In this document: positions 18,974-28,228 of the stretch, in pieces
Layout of the letters: each line of letters opens with the position of its first letter
How positions within the stretch are numbered: position 1 is the first letter of the stretch
Source: an uncultured Lachnospiraceae bacterium
GTDB taxonomy: Bacteria; Bacillota; Clostridia; Lachnospirales; Lachnospiraceae
DNA length: 64,000 nucleotides
NCBI GenBank assembly: GCA_947628955.1
Contig: CANRBX010000007.1
Span: forward strand, 1-64,000
Reading direction: 5' to 3'
The notes under the pieces: model-generated
The model's input: only the letters and a program-made list of their open reading frames with translations
The model's database searches: none
Told to the model about the DNA's origin: nothing
Translations under genes and position numbers: made by a program

Positions 18974-20329
18974 CTACTTTGTCAGAATATCGCTGATGTC
19001 ATTCAGGCCGCTGATCTGGGTGATCACGACTACGCCGTCACCCTCCTTTATCACATCCGAGCCTCCCGGAATGATGGCCTTTCCCTTCCGGCTGATGCTC
19101 GCGATCAGGATCCCCTTGCGGATCTTCATGTCGCGCAGCGGGGTCTCGGTCACGCGGGATTTCCCCCGGATCAGAAATTCCAGCGCCTCTGCCTTGCCGT
19201 TGATGATCTTGTGCAGCGTCTCGACATTGCTGCCGGAGGCGTTCTTCATGGAGCGGACGTAGCGGACAATGTGCTCCGTAGTGATGTCACTCGGATGGAT
19301 CACCGTATCAAGGTCCAGCTCCTTGATCACCTCGTCGAACACCGGGCGGTTGATCTTGGTGATCAGCTTCATATTGCCTGTCTTTCTGGCAAACAGTGAG
19401 ATCAGGATATTTTCCTCGTCCATATTGGTCAGCGCCGCAAAACTCTGATATTTGTCGACCTTCTCCTCTATCAGCAGCCCGCGGTTCGTGCCGTCCCCGT
19501 AGACGATGGTGGCCTTCGGGAGCGCCTCGGAAAGCTGCTCGCACCTCTTCTGGTCCTTCTCGATCAGCTTGACGCGGATGCCGGCCGCCAGGAGCATCTG
19601 GGCAAGGTAATAGGAGATCGAGCTTCCGCCGACGATCATGATGCTCTTGACCTGATTGGACACGATCCCGCAGCGCCGGAAAAATTCGTTCGCCTCGGCC
19701 GTAGTCCCGACGATCGTCACCAGGTCACGCGCCTGCAGGACGCTGTTGCCGTCCGGGATGATGACCTCGTCGCCCCTCTCGATCGCGCAGATCAGGATGT
19801 TCGGCATGTTGGAAAAGAGCTCCGACAGCTTCCTGCCGCTCAGGGACGACTGTTCCGACACGCGGAACTTCAGCAGATCCACACGGCTCTTCGGAAAGGA
19901 GTTCACCTCGACGGCCGACGGGAACTTCAGCACGCGGGAGATCTCGCGCGCAGCCGTGAACTCCGGATTGATCACCATCGCAAGCCCGAGCTCTTCCTTG
20001 ATAAAGCTGAGCTCCGTGCTGTACTCCGGGTTGCGCACGCGCGCGATCGTATGACAGTTTCCGGCCTTCTTCGCGATCAGGCAGCAGAGCAGGTTCAGCT
20101 CGTCTGAGCCCGTCACTGCGATCAGCAGCTCTGCCTTTCTGATCCCGGCCTCCATCTGGACCGAGTAGCTGGCGCCGTTTCCGGCGATCCCCATCAGGTC
20201 GTAAACGTCTGAGAGCTCATCCACCACCTCTTCCCGGCGGTCTATCACCGTAATATCATTGTTCTCGCGGCTCAGCTCGATCGCAAGCGCCCGGCCGACC
20301 TTTCCTGCTCCCACAATAATGATCTTCAT
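18974..20329 (-). CDS. trkA: Trk system potassium transporter TrkA
   Basis: 451-residue cytoplasmic regulatory subunit with two tandem RCK (TrkA-N plus TrkA-C) units. The first Rossmann fold begins MKIIIVGAGKVGRALAIELS with IDRREEVVDEL, and the second begins at about 230 with SIMIVGGSSISYYLAQML and LIEKDQKRCEQLSE. A TrkA-C domain follows each (VPDG-like region IIPDGNSVLQARDLV and IIPGGSDVIKEGDGVVV at the end). It binds NAD(H) or ATP to gate TrkH, encoded immediately downstream. Confidence 0.95.
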   Translation of the reverse strand: MKIIIVGAGKVGRALAIELSRENNDITVIDRREEVVDELSDVYDLMGIAGNGASYSVQMEAGIRKAELLIAVTGSDELNLLCCLIAKKAGNCHTIARVRNPEYSTELSFIKEELGLAMVINPEFTAAREISRVLKFPSAVEVNSFPKSRVDLLKFRVSEQSSLSGRKLSELFSNMPNILICAIERGDEVIIPDGNSVLQARDLVTIVGTTAEANEFFRRCGIVSNQVKSIMIVGGSSISYYLAQMLLAAGIRVKLIEKDQKRCEQLSEALPKATIVYGDGTNRGLLIEEKVDKYQSFAALTNMDEENILISLFARKTGNMKLITKINRPVFDEVIKELDLDTVIHPSDITTEHIVRYVRSMKNASGSNVETLHKIINGKAEALEFLIRGKSRVTETPLRDMKIRKGILIASISRKGKAIIPGGSDVIKEGDGVVVITQISGLNDISDILTK

Positions 20330-20344
20330 AAGCCCTGCGTCCCC

Positions 20345-21529
20345 TTAAAAGTACTCTTTTGAAAGCTTTTCAAATTCAGGCAGTGCATTTACGATCGTCT
20401 CATACGACACACAGTACGCGAGGCGCACATATCCCGGGCACGCAAAGGAGGTTCCCGGCACCATCAGGATATGGTACTTCTTTGCCGCCTCCACAAATTC
20501 CTTTTCATTTTCAACCGGGGATTTCAGCCACAGGTAGAACGCGCCCTCCGGCTTTACGCATGTGAACCCGAGCGATGTCAGCCCCTCATAGAGCGTCCTG
20601 CGGTTCCGGTCATAGTAGCCCAGATCGACCTCCGAGTCGACACATTTCGCCACTGCCAGCTGGATCAGCGAAGGCGCGTTGACGCAGCCGCTGATGCGGT
20701 TTGCGATCGTCGCGGCGGCGATCGTGTCCGCGCTCTCCTCCACCTCGTCCGGGATCACCACATAGCCGATGCGCTCTCCCGGCAGAGAGAGGGATTTGCT
20801 GTAGGAATAGACCACCATCGTATTGTCATAGTATTTTGTGATAAACGGGACCGCCGCCCCGTCAAATGCCAGCTCACGGTACGGCTCGTCCGAGAGCAGA
20901 TAGATCGCATGGCCGTACTCCTTCTGCTTCTGCTCCATGACAGCCGCCAGCTTCCGTATCGTCTCCTCCGAGAAGACGACGCCCGTCGGATTGTGCGGGT
21001 TGTTGATAATGACCGCCTTCGTCTTCGGCGAGAGCTTCCGCTCAAAGTCGGCCAGATTCAGCTGGAAGGTCTCCGTGTCCGGATCCACCTGCACCAGAAC
21101 GCCGTCGTAGTTGCCGATATAGGCTCCGTACTCCAGAAAATACGGGGCAAACACGATCACCTCGTCCCCGGCGTTTACGAGCGTCTTCAGGCACACATTG
21201 AGCCCGCTGCCCGCGCCCACGGTCATGATGAGGTTCTCCTCCGTAAAATCTGTCCCGAACCTCCGGTTCAGGTTGTCCGCGACCGCTTTCCTTACATGCG
21301 GAAATCCGGCATTGCTCATATAACCATGCACAAACACCGGATCTTCTTCATTGAGGATGCTGATGATCGCCTCCCTGATCCCGGCCGGAGCCGGAACGTT
21401 CGGGTTCCCCAGGCTGAAATCATAAACTTTATCGGCGCCGAACTCGGCCGCCATACGCTTCCCTTCCTCGAACATCGCGCGGATTGCGGAATTGTTCTTC
21501 AGAAACGGTTTCATTTTCTCCGATATCAT
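20345..21529 (-). CDS. PLP-dependent aminotransferase, class I/II
   Basis: 394 residues from ATG 21529, with GGAGGAA upstream. This is a fold-type I aspartate-aminotransferase-like enzyme. NNPHNPTGVVF is near 176, SDEPY near 213 and the PLP lysine at 245 in SYSKSLSLPGERIG. The N-terminus (YDFSLGNPNVPAP) is the usual substrate-gating region. The amino-acid substrate is not evident; this subgroup is often annotated simply as pyridoxal phosphate-dependent aminotransferase. It has its own strong promoter and lies 15 bases upstream of trkA, so all three genes may be co-transcribed. Confidence 0.9.
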   Translation of the reverse strand: MISEKMKPFLKNNSAIRAMFEEGKRMAAEFGADKVYDFSLGNPNVPAPAGIREAIISILNEEDPVFVHGYMSNAGFPHVRKAVADNLNRRFGTDFTEENLIMTVGAGSGLNVCLKTLVNAGDEVIVFAPYFLEYGAYIGNYDGVLVQVDPDTETFQLNLADFERKLSPKTKAVIINNPHNPTGVVFSEETIRKLAAVMEQKQKEYGHAIYLLSDEPYRELAFDGAAVPFITKYYDNTMVVYSYSKSLSLPGERIGYVVIPDEVEESADTIAAATIANRISGCVNAPSLIQLAVAKCVDSEVDLGYYDRNRRTLYEGLTSLGFTCVKPEGAFYLWLKSPVENEKEFVEAAKKYHILMVPGTSFACPGYVRLAYCVSYETIVNALPEFEKLSKEYF

Positions 21530-21640
21530 AGTATTCTGTTCCTCCGTCTTCCTCCGGCAGGCCGCTTCAGGCCGCGGTGCCGACGCAAAAATACGCCGCC
21601 GGGCTCCGCAGCCTGCAGGTCTTTACCGAAATCTGTAACC

Positions 21641-21669
21641 ATTATATGCCCTCAGAATAACCGTGTCAA
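21641..21669 (-). promoter_or_regulatory. strong sigma-A promoter for aminotransferase-trkA-trkH
   Basis: Minus strand TTGACA (21669-21664), 17-base spacer, TATAAT (21646-21641): consensus at every position. The leader to the ATG at 21529 is about 105 bases. Confidence 0.88.
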
Positions 21670-21691
21670 TAACAGAACAAAAGCCTCCCCG

Positions 21692-22804
21692 TCATTCAAA
21701 CGGGAACCGGAACTCCTTCAGGCCAAAGCGGTCGCGCAGCCCGGTCAGCTCCTTCTGGACCGCCTCACCGACCGGCACGCCCTTATCCTTCCGGAACTGC
21801 CAGACCTCGTATTCCTTCTCCCCGGCCGTATAGATCCGCTCCTGTCCCGGCGCCTTCTCGGAAGCGCGCAGCTCCCGCAGAATGTTTCCGGCTGTTTTTT
21901 TGAAGGAATCCGCCCCCATGAACGCTTCCGTGTCGATCGCGATAAAGAAATGCCCCAGGGGATACGGGATCTTCCTGCCGTCCGCGTCAAAGCCGGAGAG
22001 CATCCTCATATAGCTTCCCGCCTGCAGAGCTGCGGAGAGGATCTCGACCACGGCTGCATAGCCGTAGCCCTTGTAGCCGCCCAGCTCCTCCCCGATCCCT
22101 CCGACCGGGGCCAGCGCGGCGCGCTTCTCATTGAGAGCCTTCAGGATATCCTCGCTGTCCGTCATCGCCTGGCCGTCGCGCCCGATCACCACGCCGGCGG
22201 GCGTCGGAAGCCCCTCGCGCGCGTAGTACTCGATCTTTCCCCTCTGAGTGACCGAGGTCGCACAGTCGAGCAGGAACGGAAACGGCTCGTCCGTCGGCAT
22301 CCCGAACGTCAGCGGATTCGTGCCCAGCATGTTTTCCACGCCAAAGGTCGGCGCCGTGGAGGGCCTCGCGTTCGTGCCCGTGATCCCGATCATGTCCTGT
22401 TCTGTCGCCATCGTCGCATAGTAGCCCGCAATCCCGTAATGTGTTGAATTGCGCACGGCCACCATCCCCATGCCGTACTTCTTCGCCTTGTCGATCGCCA
22501 TCTGCATCGATTTCGTCCCGACGACCATCCCCATGCCGTTATGTCCGTCCACAACGGCCGTGGTCGGCGTCTCCCGGACCACCTCAAACTCCGTCCGCGG
22601 GTTCAGGATGCCGGCGTCGATGCGGTCAATATAGATCGGCTTGAAGCGGTTGCAGCCATGGCTCTCGATGCCGCGCCGATCGCTCTCCAGAAGCACCTCC
22701 GCGCAGATCTTCGCGTCCTCCTGCGGCACGCCCTCTCTGCAGAACACCGCCACCATAAAATCCCGCATCATATCCCATGGAACGAAGGGTCTCGTCTCTC
22801 TCAT
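21692..22804 (-). CDS. Ldh family oxidoreductase (malate/L-lactate dehydrogenase type)
   Basis: 370 residues from ATG 22804 (MRETRPFVPWDM), with AGGAGGGA eight bases upstream. It belongs to the NAD(P)-dependent YiaK/AllD/ComC superfamily, distinct from Rossmann-type lactate dehydrogenase. Family motifs include GIESHGCNRF (catalytic His), DGHNGMGMVVG, RNSTHYGIAGYYA, GTNPLTFGMP, and YKGYGYAAVVEILS. Substrates in this family include malate, sulfolactate, ureidoglycolate and diketogulonate. Nothing in the context decides among them. It lies 38 bases downstream of the YqeY gene. Confidence 0.9.
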   Translation of the reverse strand: MRETRPFVPWDMMRDFMVAVFCREGVPQEDAKICAEVLLESDRRGIESHGCNRFKPIYIDRIDAGILNPRTEFEVVRETPTTAVVDGHNGMGMVVGTKSMQMAIDKAKKYGMGMVAVRNSTHYGIAGYYATMATEQDMIGITGTNARPSTAPTFGVENMLGTNPLTFGMPTDEPFPFLLDCATSVTQRGKIEYYAREGLPTPAGVVIGRDGQAMTDSEDILKALNEKRAALAPVGGIGEELGGYKGYGYAAVVEILSAALQAGSYMRMLSGFDADGRKIPYPLGHFFIAIDTEAFMGADSFKKTAGNILRELRASEKAPGQERIYTAGEKEYEVWQFRKDKGVPVGEAVQKELTGLRDRFGLKEFRFPFE

Positions 22805-22842
22805 CTGCTTCCCTCCTGTCTGATTCCCGGACGATGCCGCGC

Positions 22843-23280
22843 TCAGGCGCACAGCGCCGCCACGACCTGGCTGATCACCCTGCCGTCGGCCTTGCCCTTC
22901 AGCTCGCCCATGACGGCTTTCATGATCTGCCCCTTGTTCTTCGTAGCGAGCAGATCCGCAAACTTCTCCTGCAGGTACGCCTTCACCTCATCCGCGGACA
23001 TCAGCTTCGGCGCGTACTCCGAGATCACGTCGTAGCGGAACTGGTATTCCTCCTTCAGATCCGCGCGGGAATCCGGGCATGTGTCGATCTGCTCCTTCAC
23101 CGTCTTCATCTCTTTTAAGATCACGCGGTTCGTCAGCTCCTCCGGGATATCGTCCCTGCAGCCCTCGTCGATCGCGGCCTTCTTGACCGCGGAGATCAGG
23201 GAAGAGATCGCCTCCTTGCGCGGCTTATCCTTTGCTTTCATTGCAGCTACCATGTCTTTTCTCAGCAATTCAATATCCAT
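22843..23280 (-). CDS. GatB/YqeY domain-containing protein
   Basis: 145 residues from ATG 23280 (MDIELLRKDMVAAMKAKD), with AGGAGG seven bases upstream. It is the free-standing form of the helical domain found at the C-terminus of the amidotransferase GatB, where it touches tRNA. Conserved features are RKEAISSLISAVKKAAID, YAPKLMSADEVKAYL, and the terminal GxLKGKADGRVISQVV. The free protein may act in tRNA binding or amidation, but its role is unsettled. It is preceded by an unusual two-part hairpin and lies downstream of rpoD, a common clostridial neighbour. Confidence 0.92.
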   Translation of the reverse strand: MDIELLRKDMVAAMKAKDKPRKEAISSLISAVKKAAIDEGCRDDIPEELTNRVILKEMKTVKEQIDTCPDSRADLKEEYQFRYDVISEYAPKLMSADEVKAYLQEKFADLLATKNKGQIMKAVMGELKGKADGRVISQVVAALCA

Positions 23281-23302
23281 ATTCTTCCTCCTGAATCTTT
23301 TA

Positions 23303-23346
23303 ACGCCAGAGTACACAGGCCCCTGTGTCCCCTGTAGCTCTGGCGT
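23303..23346 (-). promoter_or_regulatory. two-part hairpin just ahead of the YqeY ribosome site
   Basis: On the minus strand ACGCCAGAG pairs perfectly with CTCTGGCGT, enclosing ACACAGG/CCTGTGT. It ends 23 bases before the YqeY ATG, without a T-run on that strand. It could protect a processed mRNA end or affect translation; a pure terminator role is unlikely. Confidence 0.5.
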
Positions 23347-23387
23347 CGTGTTTTATGTCTCATATCATCTGATGATGCCGGGGTCAG

Positions 23388-23414
23388 ATGATGCCATACG
23401 GATTGTTCCGTGCT
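23388..23414. repeat. 27-bp copy of the element end found at 14971
   Basis: The 27 bases beginning ATGATGCCATACGGATTG are identical to 14971-14997 and in the same orientation, here between YqeY and rpoD. Sequence beyond it differs, so this is a fragment or a shorter member of the repeat family. Confidence 0.7.
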
Positions 23415-23442
23415 TCGCACTTCCGCAGTCCTGCCACCTGAC

Positions 23443-24570
23443 TTATGTAAGGAAATCCTTCAGCCTCTTGCTCCGCGACGGATGGCGCAGCTTCCGCAGG
23501 GCCTTTGCCTCGATCTGGCGGATGCGCTCGCGCGTGACGTTGAACTCCTTGCCGACTTCCTCGAGCGTCCTGGCGCGGCCGTCCTCCAGGCCGAAACGCA
23601 GCCGCACGACCTGCCGTTCGCGATCCGTCAGCGACTCGAGCGCGGTGCTGAGCTCCTCGCGCAGCATCGAGAACGCCGCCGAATCCGCCGGAGAGAGCGC
23701 CGTGTCGTCCTCGATAAAGTCCCCGAGATGGGAGTCGTCTTCCTCGCCGATCGGAGTGTCAAGAGAGACCGGATCCCTGGAGATCTTGAGAACCTCCCGC
23801 ACACGGCTGACCGGCACGTTCAGGCGGTCCGCCACCTCCTCGGGCGTCGGCTCGCGGCCGAACTCCTGGAGCAGCGTCCTCGTCATGCGCAGCGTCTTGT
23901 TGATCGTCTCCACCATGTGCACCGGCACGCGGATCGTCCTGCCCGTGTCCGCGATCCCGCGCGTGATGGCCTGGCGGATCCACCAGGTCGCATATGTGCT
24001 GAACTTGTAGCCCTTTGTATAGTCAAACTTGTCGACCGCCTTCATCAGGCCCATGTTTCCCTCCTGGATCAGATCCAGAAACGGCATGCCCCTGCCGACA
24101 TATTTTTTGGCGATGCTGACCACCAGGCGCAGATTCGCCTCCGTCAGGGCCTTCTTCGCCTCTTCGTCCCCGGACTCGACGCGCTTTGCCAGCTCGACCT
24201 CCTCATCCCCTGACAGCAGGGGGACATTTCCGATCTCCTTTAAGTACATGCGCACGGGATCCTCCGTGCTCACGCCCTCCAGGACGTCCACGTCGCTGAT
24301 CAGCTCGATCTCGTCATGGTCGGACAGCAGAATGTCCTCCTCCGACTCGAGAAGCAGGTCGTCCGCCCCGTCCTCCGCGGACTTGATCTGCATGATATCG
24401 ATATGGTTCTTTTCGAGATACTCAAGAATCATATCCATCTTGTCTTCCGTCAGTTCGATTCCGTCAAAAGCCCTGAGGATCTCGTCGTATTCCAGCGTAT
24501 TTTTCTTCGACTTGGCAAGAGTTTTCAGGCCCTCCAGAGTCTTTATAAACTGCTCCTGTGCTTCGTTCAT
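23443..24570 (-). CDS. rpoD: RNA polymerase primary sigma factor RpoD (SigA)
   Basis: 375 residues from ATG 24570, with AGGAGAG seven bases upstream. Region 1.1 is short ([20 protein letters not shown]) and [11 protein letters not shown] begins region 1.2. Region 2 has [22 protein letters not shown] (the -10-recognising helix). Region 3 has [20 protein letters not shown], and region 4 ends [33 protein letters not shown]. Its presence fits the many TTGACA/TATAAT promoters in this window. Its own promoter is at 24604-24632. dnaG is not adjacent; a clpX gene lies upstream instead. Confidence 0.97.
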   Translation of the reverse strand: MNEAQEQFIKTLEGLKTLAKSKKNTLEYDEILRAFDGIELTEDKMDMILEYLEKNHIDIMQIKSAEDGADDLLLESEEDILLSDHDEIELISDVDVLEGVSTEDPVRMYLKEIGNVPLLSGDEEVELAKRVESGDEEAKKALTEANLRLVVSIAKKYVGRGMPFLDLIQEGNMGLMKAVDKFDYTKGYKFSTYATWWIRQAITRGIADTGRTIRVPVHMVETINKTLRMTRTLLQEFGREPTPEEVADRLNVPVSRVREVLKISRDPVSLDTPIGEEDDSHLGDFIEDDTALSPADSAAFSMLREELSTALESLTDRERQVVRLRFGLEDGRARTLEEVGKEFNVTRERIRQIEAKALRKLRHPSRSKRLKDFLT

Positions 24571-24603
24571 CAATGATCTCTCCTCATCATTTTCGCTCTT
24601 TCT

Positions 24604-24632
24604 AACATAACATTTTTGTCAAACGATGTCAA
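24604..24632 (-). promoter_or_regulatory. sigma-A promoter for rpoD
   Basis: Minus strand TTGACA (24632-24627), 17-base spacer, TATGTT (24609-24604), 33 bases before the ATG at 24570. Confidence 0.8.
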
Positions 24633-24705
24633 CGTCCCGTCAAAAACTGTCAGAAAAATCCTAATCGTGTCATGCAGCCATCCGGATGGGCGGACGGCCG
24701 CCGTA

Positions 24706-26199
24706 TCATGCCTTCCCCGGCAGCATCGCCACGCTGCGCAGAGAAATCAGAGGACCTCCCGTGTGCTCAATATATTCCCTCGTGATCGTCACACTTCCGA
24801 TGTTTTCATCCTTCGGTATCTCATACATAATATCCAGCATAAACTCTTCCAGGATCGAGCGCAGCGCGCGGGCCCCGGTCTTCTTCTCGAGCGCCTTCTC
24901 CGCGATCGCCTCCAGCGCCCCGTCGTCGATCAGAAGCTGCACCTCATCAAGCTCCAGCAGCTTCTGGTACTGCTTGAGGATCGCGTTGCGCGGCTCCTTC
25001 AGGATCCGCACCAGCATCTCCTTCGTCAGGGCCTCCAGCGAAAAGATGATCGGGAGACGCCCGATAAACTCCGGGATCATGCCGAATGCGCGCAGATCCT
25101 CCACCGTCACGCGCGTGAGCAGGTTCGGATCCTCGTCATATTTATCCTTCAGGTCGGCCAGAAAGCCGATCGACGCCTGTTTGTTCAGGCGCTCTTTGAT
25201 GATGTCCTCCAGCCCGGGAAAGGCGCCTCCGCAGATAAACAGGATGTTCTGCGTGTTTACCGTGACCATCGGCACCATCGCATTCTTGCTGGCCGCGCCG
25301 ACCGGCACCTCGACCTCGCTCCCCTCCAGAAGCTTCAGCATCCCCTGCTGCACCGCCTCCCCGCTGACGTCACGCTGGTTCGCGTTGCGCTTTTTCGCGA
25401 TCTTGTCGATCTCGTCGATGAACACGATCCCCTGCTCCGCGCGCTCCACATCGTTGTCCGCGGCGGTGAGCAGGCGCGAGATCACGCTCTCAATGTCGTC
25501 GCCGATATAGCCGGCCTCGGTGAGCGAGGTCGCGTCCGCCATCGCGAGCGGCACATCCAGAAGCCGCGCCAGCGTCTTCACCAGATACGTCTTTCCAGAG
25601 CCCGTCGGCCCGAGCATCAGCATGTTGGACTTCTCGATCTCGACGTCGTCCGCGCCTGCCGCGATCCTCTTGTAGTGGTTGTACACCGCAACCGATATTA
25701 CCTTCTTGGCATGATCCTGGCCGACCACATACTCGTCAAGGCTGGCCTTGATCCTGTGCGGCGCCGGAATGCTGCGGATGTCAAATTCCTTCGCGGGCTG
25801 CTTATCCTTCGGCTTCTTCTTTTTGATCTGCTGCTTCGGCACCCCCATCCCCAGGCCGCTCAGGATATCCGACAGGTTGATCATGCTGATCGTCGGGATC
25901 CCCTTTCCCTGGCTCTCCTTCTTCTCAGTCTCATCCTGCTTTTCCTGTCCGTCCTTCTTTTCCGGATCTGGTTTCTCCGGATCCTGCTTTTTTTCGGCGG
26001 ACTGATCCGCCGGGGGCGTCAGGCCCATAAGGTCCGTGTAGGAAATACCGGAAAACCTCATCGAATCCATCGCCTTCTGCAGGCACTCCTGGCAGATGCA
26101 GATGTCCTTGCCCATCTCCAGCATCTTTCCTGCGCGGCTCTCCGGCCGCCTGCACATCAGACAGATCTTCTCGTAATCGTCTCTTCTCTCATCATCCAT
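24706..26199 (-). CDS. clpX: ATP-dependent unfoldase ClpX, long-linker variant
   Basis: 497-residue AAA+ unfoldase that feeds ClpP. The N-terminal zinc-binding domain shows CLMC near 14-17 and CQEC near 35-38. It is followed by a Lys/Glu/Asp/Pro-rich linker of about 70-90 residues, where typical ClpX has a short one. The AAA+ domain has GPTGSGKTYLV near 197, GYIGDD (pore loop 1), FIDEIDKIAKK (Walker B) and FGMIPEFIGRLP (sensor region). SIGFLADLK carries the IGF tripeptide that docks on ClpP. Lachnospiraceae often carry a second clpX beside clpP, so this may be a paralogue. No clpP or tig is nearby. It is downstream of glmS on the same strand. Confidence 0.92.
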   Translation of the reverse strand: MDDERRDDYEKICLMCRRPESRAGKMLEMGKDICICQECLQKAMDSMRFSGISYTDLMGLTPPADQSAEKKQDPEKPDPEKKDGQEKQDETEKKESQGKGIPTISMINLSDILSGLGMGVPKQQIKKKKPKDKQPAKEFDIRSIPAPHRIKASLDEYVVGQDHAKKVISVAVYNHYKRIAAGADDVEIEKSNMLMLGPTGSGKTYLVKTLARLLDVPLAMADATSLTEAGYIGDDIESVISRLLTAADNDVERAEQGIVFIDEIDKIAKKRNANQRDVSGEAVQQGMLKLLEGSEVEVPVGAASKNAMVPMVTVNTQNILFICGGAFPGLEDIIKERLNKQASIGFLADLKDKYDEDPNLLTRVTVEDLRAFGMIPEFIGRLPIIFSLEALTKEMLVRILKEPRNAILKQYQKLLELDEVQLLIDDGALEAIAEKALEKKTGARALRSILEEFMLDIMYEIPKDENIGSVTITREYIEHTGGPLISLRSVAMLPGKA

Positions 26200-26237
26200 A
26201 TCGCAAAACTCCCATTATCCTGTGCGCACCCGTGCAG

Positions 26238-26381
26238 CCTCCGCAGAAAACCCGGATCCCGCCTCTTTTCGCGCGCCCGCATCCCCGAAAGCCGTCTCAT
26301 CATGCGCGGCCTCCGCAGAAAACCCGAAAGCACGCCTCTTTTCGCGCGGCCGCATTCCGCAGGGCAGGAAACGCATCCCGT
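26238..26381. repeat. 72-bp tandem duplication in the glmS-clpX spacer
   Basis: Units 26238-26309 and 26310-about 26381 both begin CCTCCGCAGAAAACCCG and share GCCTCTTTTCGCGCG at the same offset. Unlike the other spacers, the units stop about 15 bases short of the glmS stop codon. Confidence 0.8.
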
Positions 26382-26395
26382 GCGCAGCGCCCCGC

Positions 26396-28222
26396 TTACT
26401 CCACCGTCACCGACTTGGCAAGATTTCTCGGCTTATCCACGTCGCAGCCCTTTCCGATCGCCACGTAATACGCAAACAGCTGCAGCGGGATCACCGCGAG
26501 CGACGTCGTAAAATATTTATAGGTTTCCGGTATATAGATCACATAGTCCGCGGCCTTCTCCACCTCTGTGTTGCCGACATTCGTCACGGCCAGCACGAAC
26601 GCACCGCGCGTCTTGACCTCCACGATGTTGCTGACCGCCTTCTTGTACAAGTCCTCCTGCGTCAGCACAGCCGCCACGAGCGTCCCCTCCTCGATCAGGG
26701 AGATGGTCCCGTGCTTCAGCTCCCCGGCCGCATACGCCTCGGAGTGGATGTAGGAGACCTCCTTCAGCTTGAGGGAACCCTCGAGAGAGATCGCATAGTC
26801 AATGCCGCGCCCGATAAAGAACACGTCCCGCGCCGCGATATAGCGGTTCGCGAACCTCTGCAGCTTCTCCTTGTGCCCGAGCAGCATCTCGATGTGCTCC
26901 GGCAGCCGGCGAAGCTCCGCCAGCATCTCGTCCGTCTCTTCCTGACTCACGACACCGCGCGCCTGCGCGAAGCGGATCGCCAGCAGATACTCTGCGATCA
27001 GCTGCGTACTGTACGCCTTCGTCGTCGCCACCGCGATCTCCGGGCCGGCCCACGTATACATGACGTTGTCCGCCTCGCGCGCGATGGAGCTGCCGACCAC
27101 GTTCACGATCCCGAGCACTCTCACGCCCCGCCGCTTCGCCTCGCGCAGGGCCGCCAGGGTGTCGGCCGTCTCGCCGGACTGGCTGACCACGATCACCAGC
27201 GTCTCGGAATCGAGGATGGGATTGCGGTAGCGGAACTCTGAGGCCAGATCCACCTCTGTCGGGATCCTCGCAAGCCCCTCAAATACGTACTTTGCCACGA
27301 CGCCGGTGTGATAGGCGGAGCCGCAGGCCACAATAAAGATCTTCCGGACGGCGCGGATCTCCTCCTCCGTCATCCCGAGCTCCTCGATCTCCACCCTGCC
27401 GTCCCGGATCCTCGGATTCAGCGTATCCAGCACGGCCTTCGGCTGCTCATAGATCTCCTTGAGCATGAAGTGCTCATACCCGGCTTTCTCTGCCGCGGTG
27501 ACGTCCCACTGGATCGTCACGGCCTCCTTCCAGATCGGCTCTCCGTCAATGTTGAAAAACTCCAGCCCCTCTGCGTCCATGCAGACGATTTCTTCGTTCT
27601 GGATAAAATAGACGTCCCGCGTGTATTTCAGGATCGCCGGCACATCCGAGGCGATCAGATTTCCGTCCCGGGACGTTCCCGCGATCAGCGGGCTGTCCTT
27701 GCGCACCGCATAGATTTTTCCCGGCTGATCCTGGAAAATGATCCCCAGCGCATAGGATCCCTCCACACGGTTCATCATTTTCAGAACCGCCTGCAGCGGG
27801 TCCCCTTTATAATAGTAATCCAGAAGGTGGGCCACAACCTCCGTGTCTGTCTCGGAGGCAAAGGCATAGCCCCTCTCAGTCAGCATATTTCTCAGCTTCT
27901 GGTAGTTCTCGATGATCCCGTTGTGCACCACCGCGATCGTGCCCGCCTCGTTAAAATGCGGATGTGCGTTCTCATTCGAGGGCACGCCGTGTGTCGCCCA
28001 TCTCGTATGGCCGATCCCGCACGTCCCCGAAAGCATCCGCCCGTCATGCGTCAGCTCCCTTAGGATCTTCAGCCGGCCCCTGGCCTTCGTGATCCGGATC
28101 TTCTCTCCGTCGCAGACCGCGATCCCGGCGGAGTCATACCCGCGGTACTCCAGCTTATCGAGGCCGTCCAGCAGAACCGGCGCGGCCTGTTCATTTCCCG
28201 TATATCCGACAATGCCACACAT
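26396..28222 (-). CDS. glmS: glutamine-fructose-6-phosphate aminotransferase (isomerizing)
   Basis: 608 residues. It makes glucosamine-6-phosphate, the first step to UDP-GlcNAc for peptidoglycan and surface glycans. The N-terminus MCGIVGYTG gives the Cys nucleophile after Met removal. RWATHGVPSNENAHPH and GIIENYQ complete the glutaminase domain. Two SIS domains follow with FIVACGSAYHTGVVAKYVFE, VVSQSGETADTLAALR and the C-terminal PRNLAKSVTVE tail. The ribosome site lies in the last codons of the upstream glycosyltransferase gene. So glmS is translated as part of the polysaccharide operon, and there is no room for a glmS ribozyme leader. Confidence 0.97.
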   Translation of the reverse strand: MCGIVGYTGNEQAAPVLLDGLDKLEYRGYDSAGIAVCDGEKIRITKARGRLKILRELTHDGRMLSGTCGIGHTRWATHGVPSNENAHPHFNEAGTIAVVHNGIIENYQKLRNMLTERGYAFASETDTEVVAHLLDYYYKGDPLQAVLKMMNRVEGSYALGIIFQDQPGKIYAVRKDSPLIAGTSRDGNLIASDVPAILKYTRDVYFIQNEEIVCMDAEGLEFFNIDGEPIWKEAVTIQWDVTAAEKAGYEHFMLKEIYEQPKAVLDTLNPRIRDGRVEIEELGMTEEEIRAVRKIFIVACGSAYHTGVVAKYVFEGLARIPTEVDLASEFRYRNPILDSETLVIVVSQSGETADTLAALREAKRRGVRVLGIVNVVGSSIAREADNVMYTWAGPEIAVATTKAYSTQLIAEYLLAIRFAQARGVVSQEETDEMLAELRRLPEHIEMLLGHKEKLQRFANRYIAARDVFFIGRGIDYAISLEGSLKLKEVSYIHSEAYAAGELKHGTISLIEEGTLVAAVLTQEDLYKKAVSNIVEVKTRGAFVLAVTNVGNTEVEKAADYVIYIPETYKYFTTSLAVIPLQLFAYYVAIGKGCDVDKPRNLAKSVTVE

Positions 28223-28228
28223 AATATA

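Noticed and set aside
28223..28228. A glmS ribozyme ahead of glmS
   Set aside because: Only six bases separate the preceding stop codon from the glmS ATG, so there is no leader to hold it.
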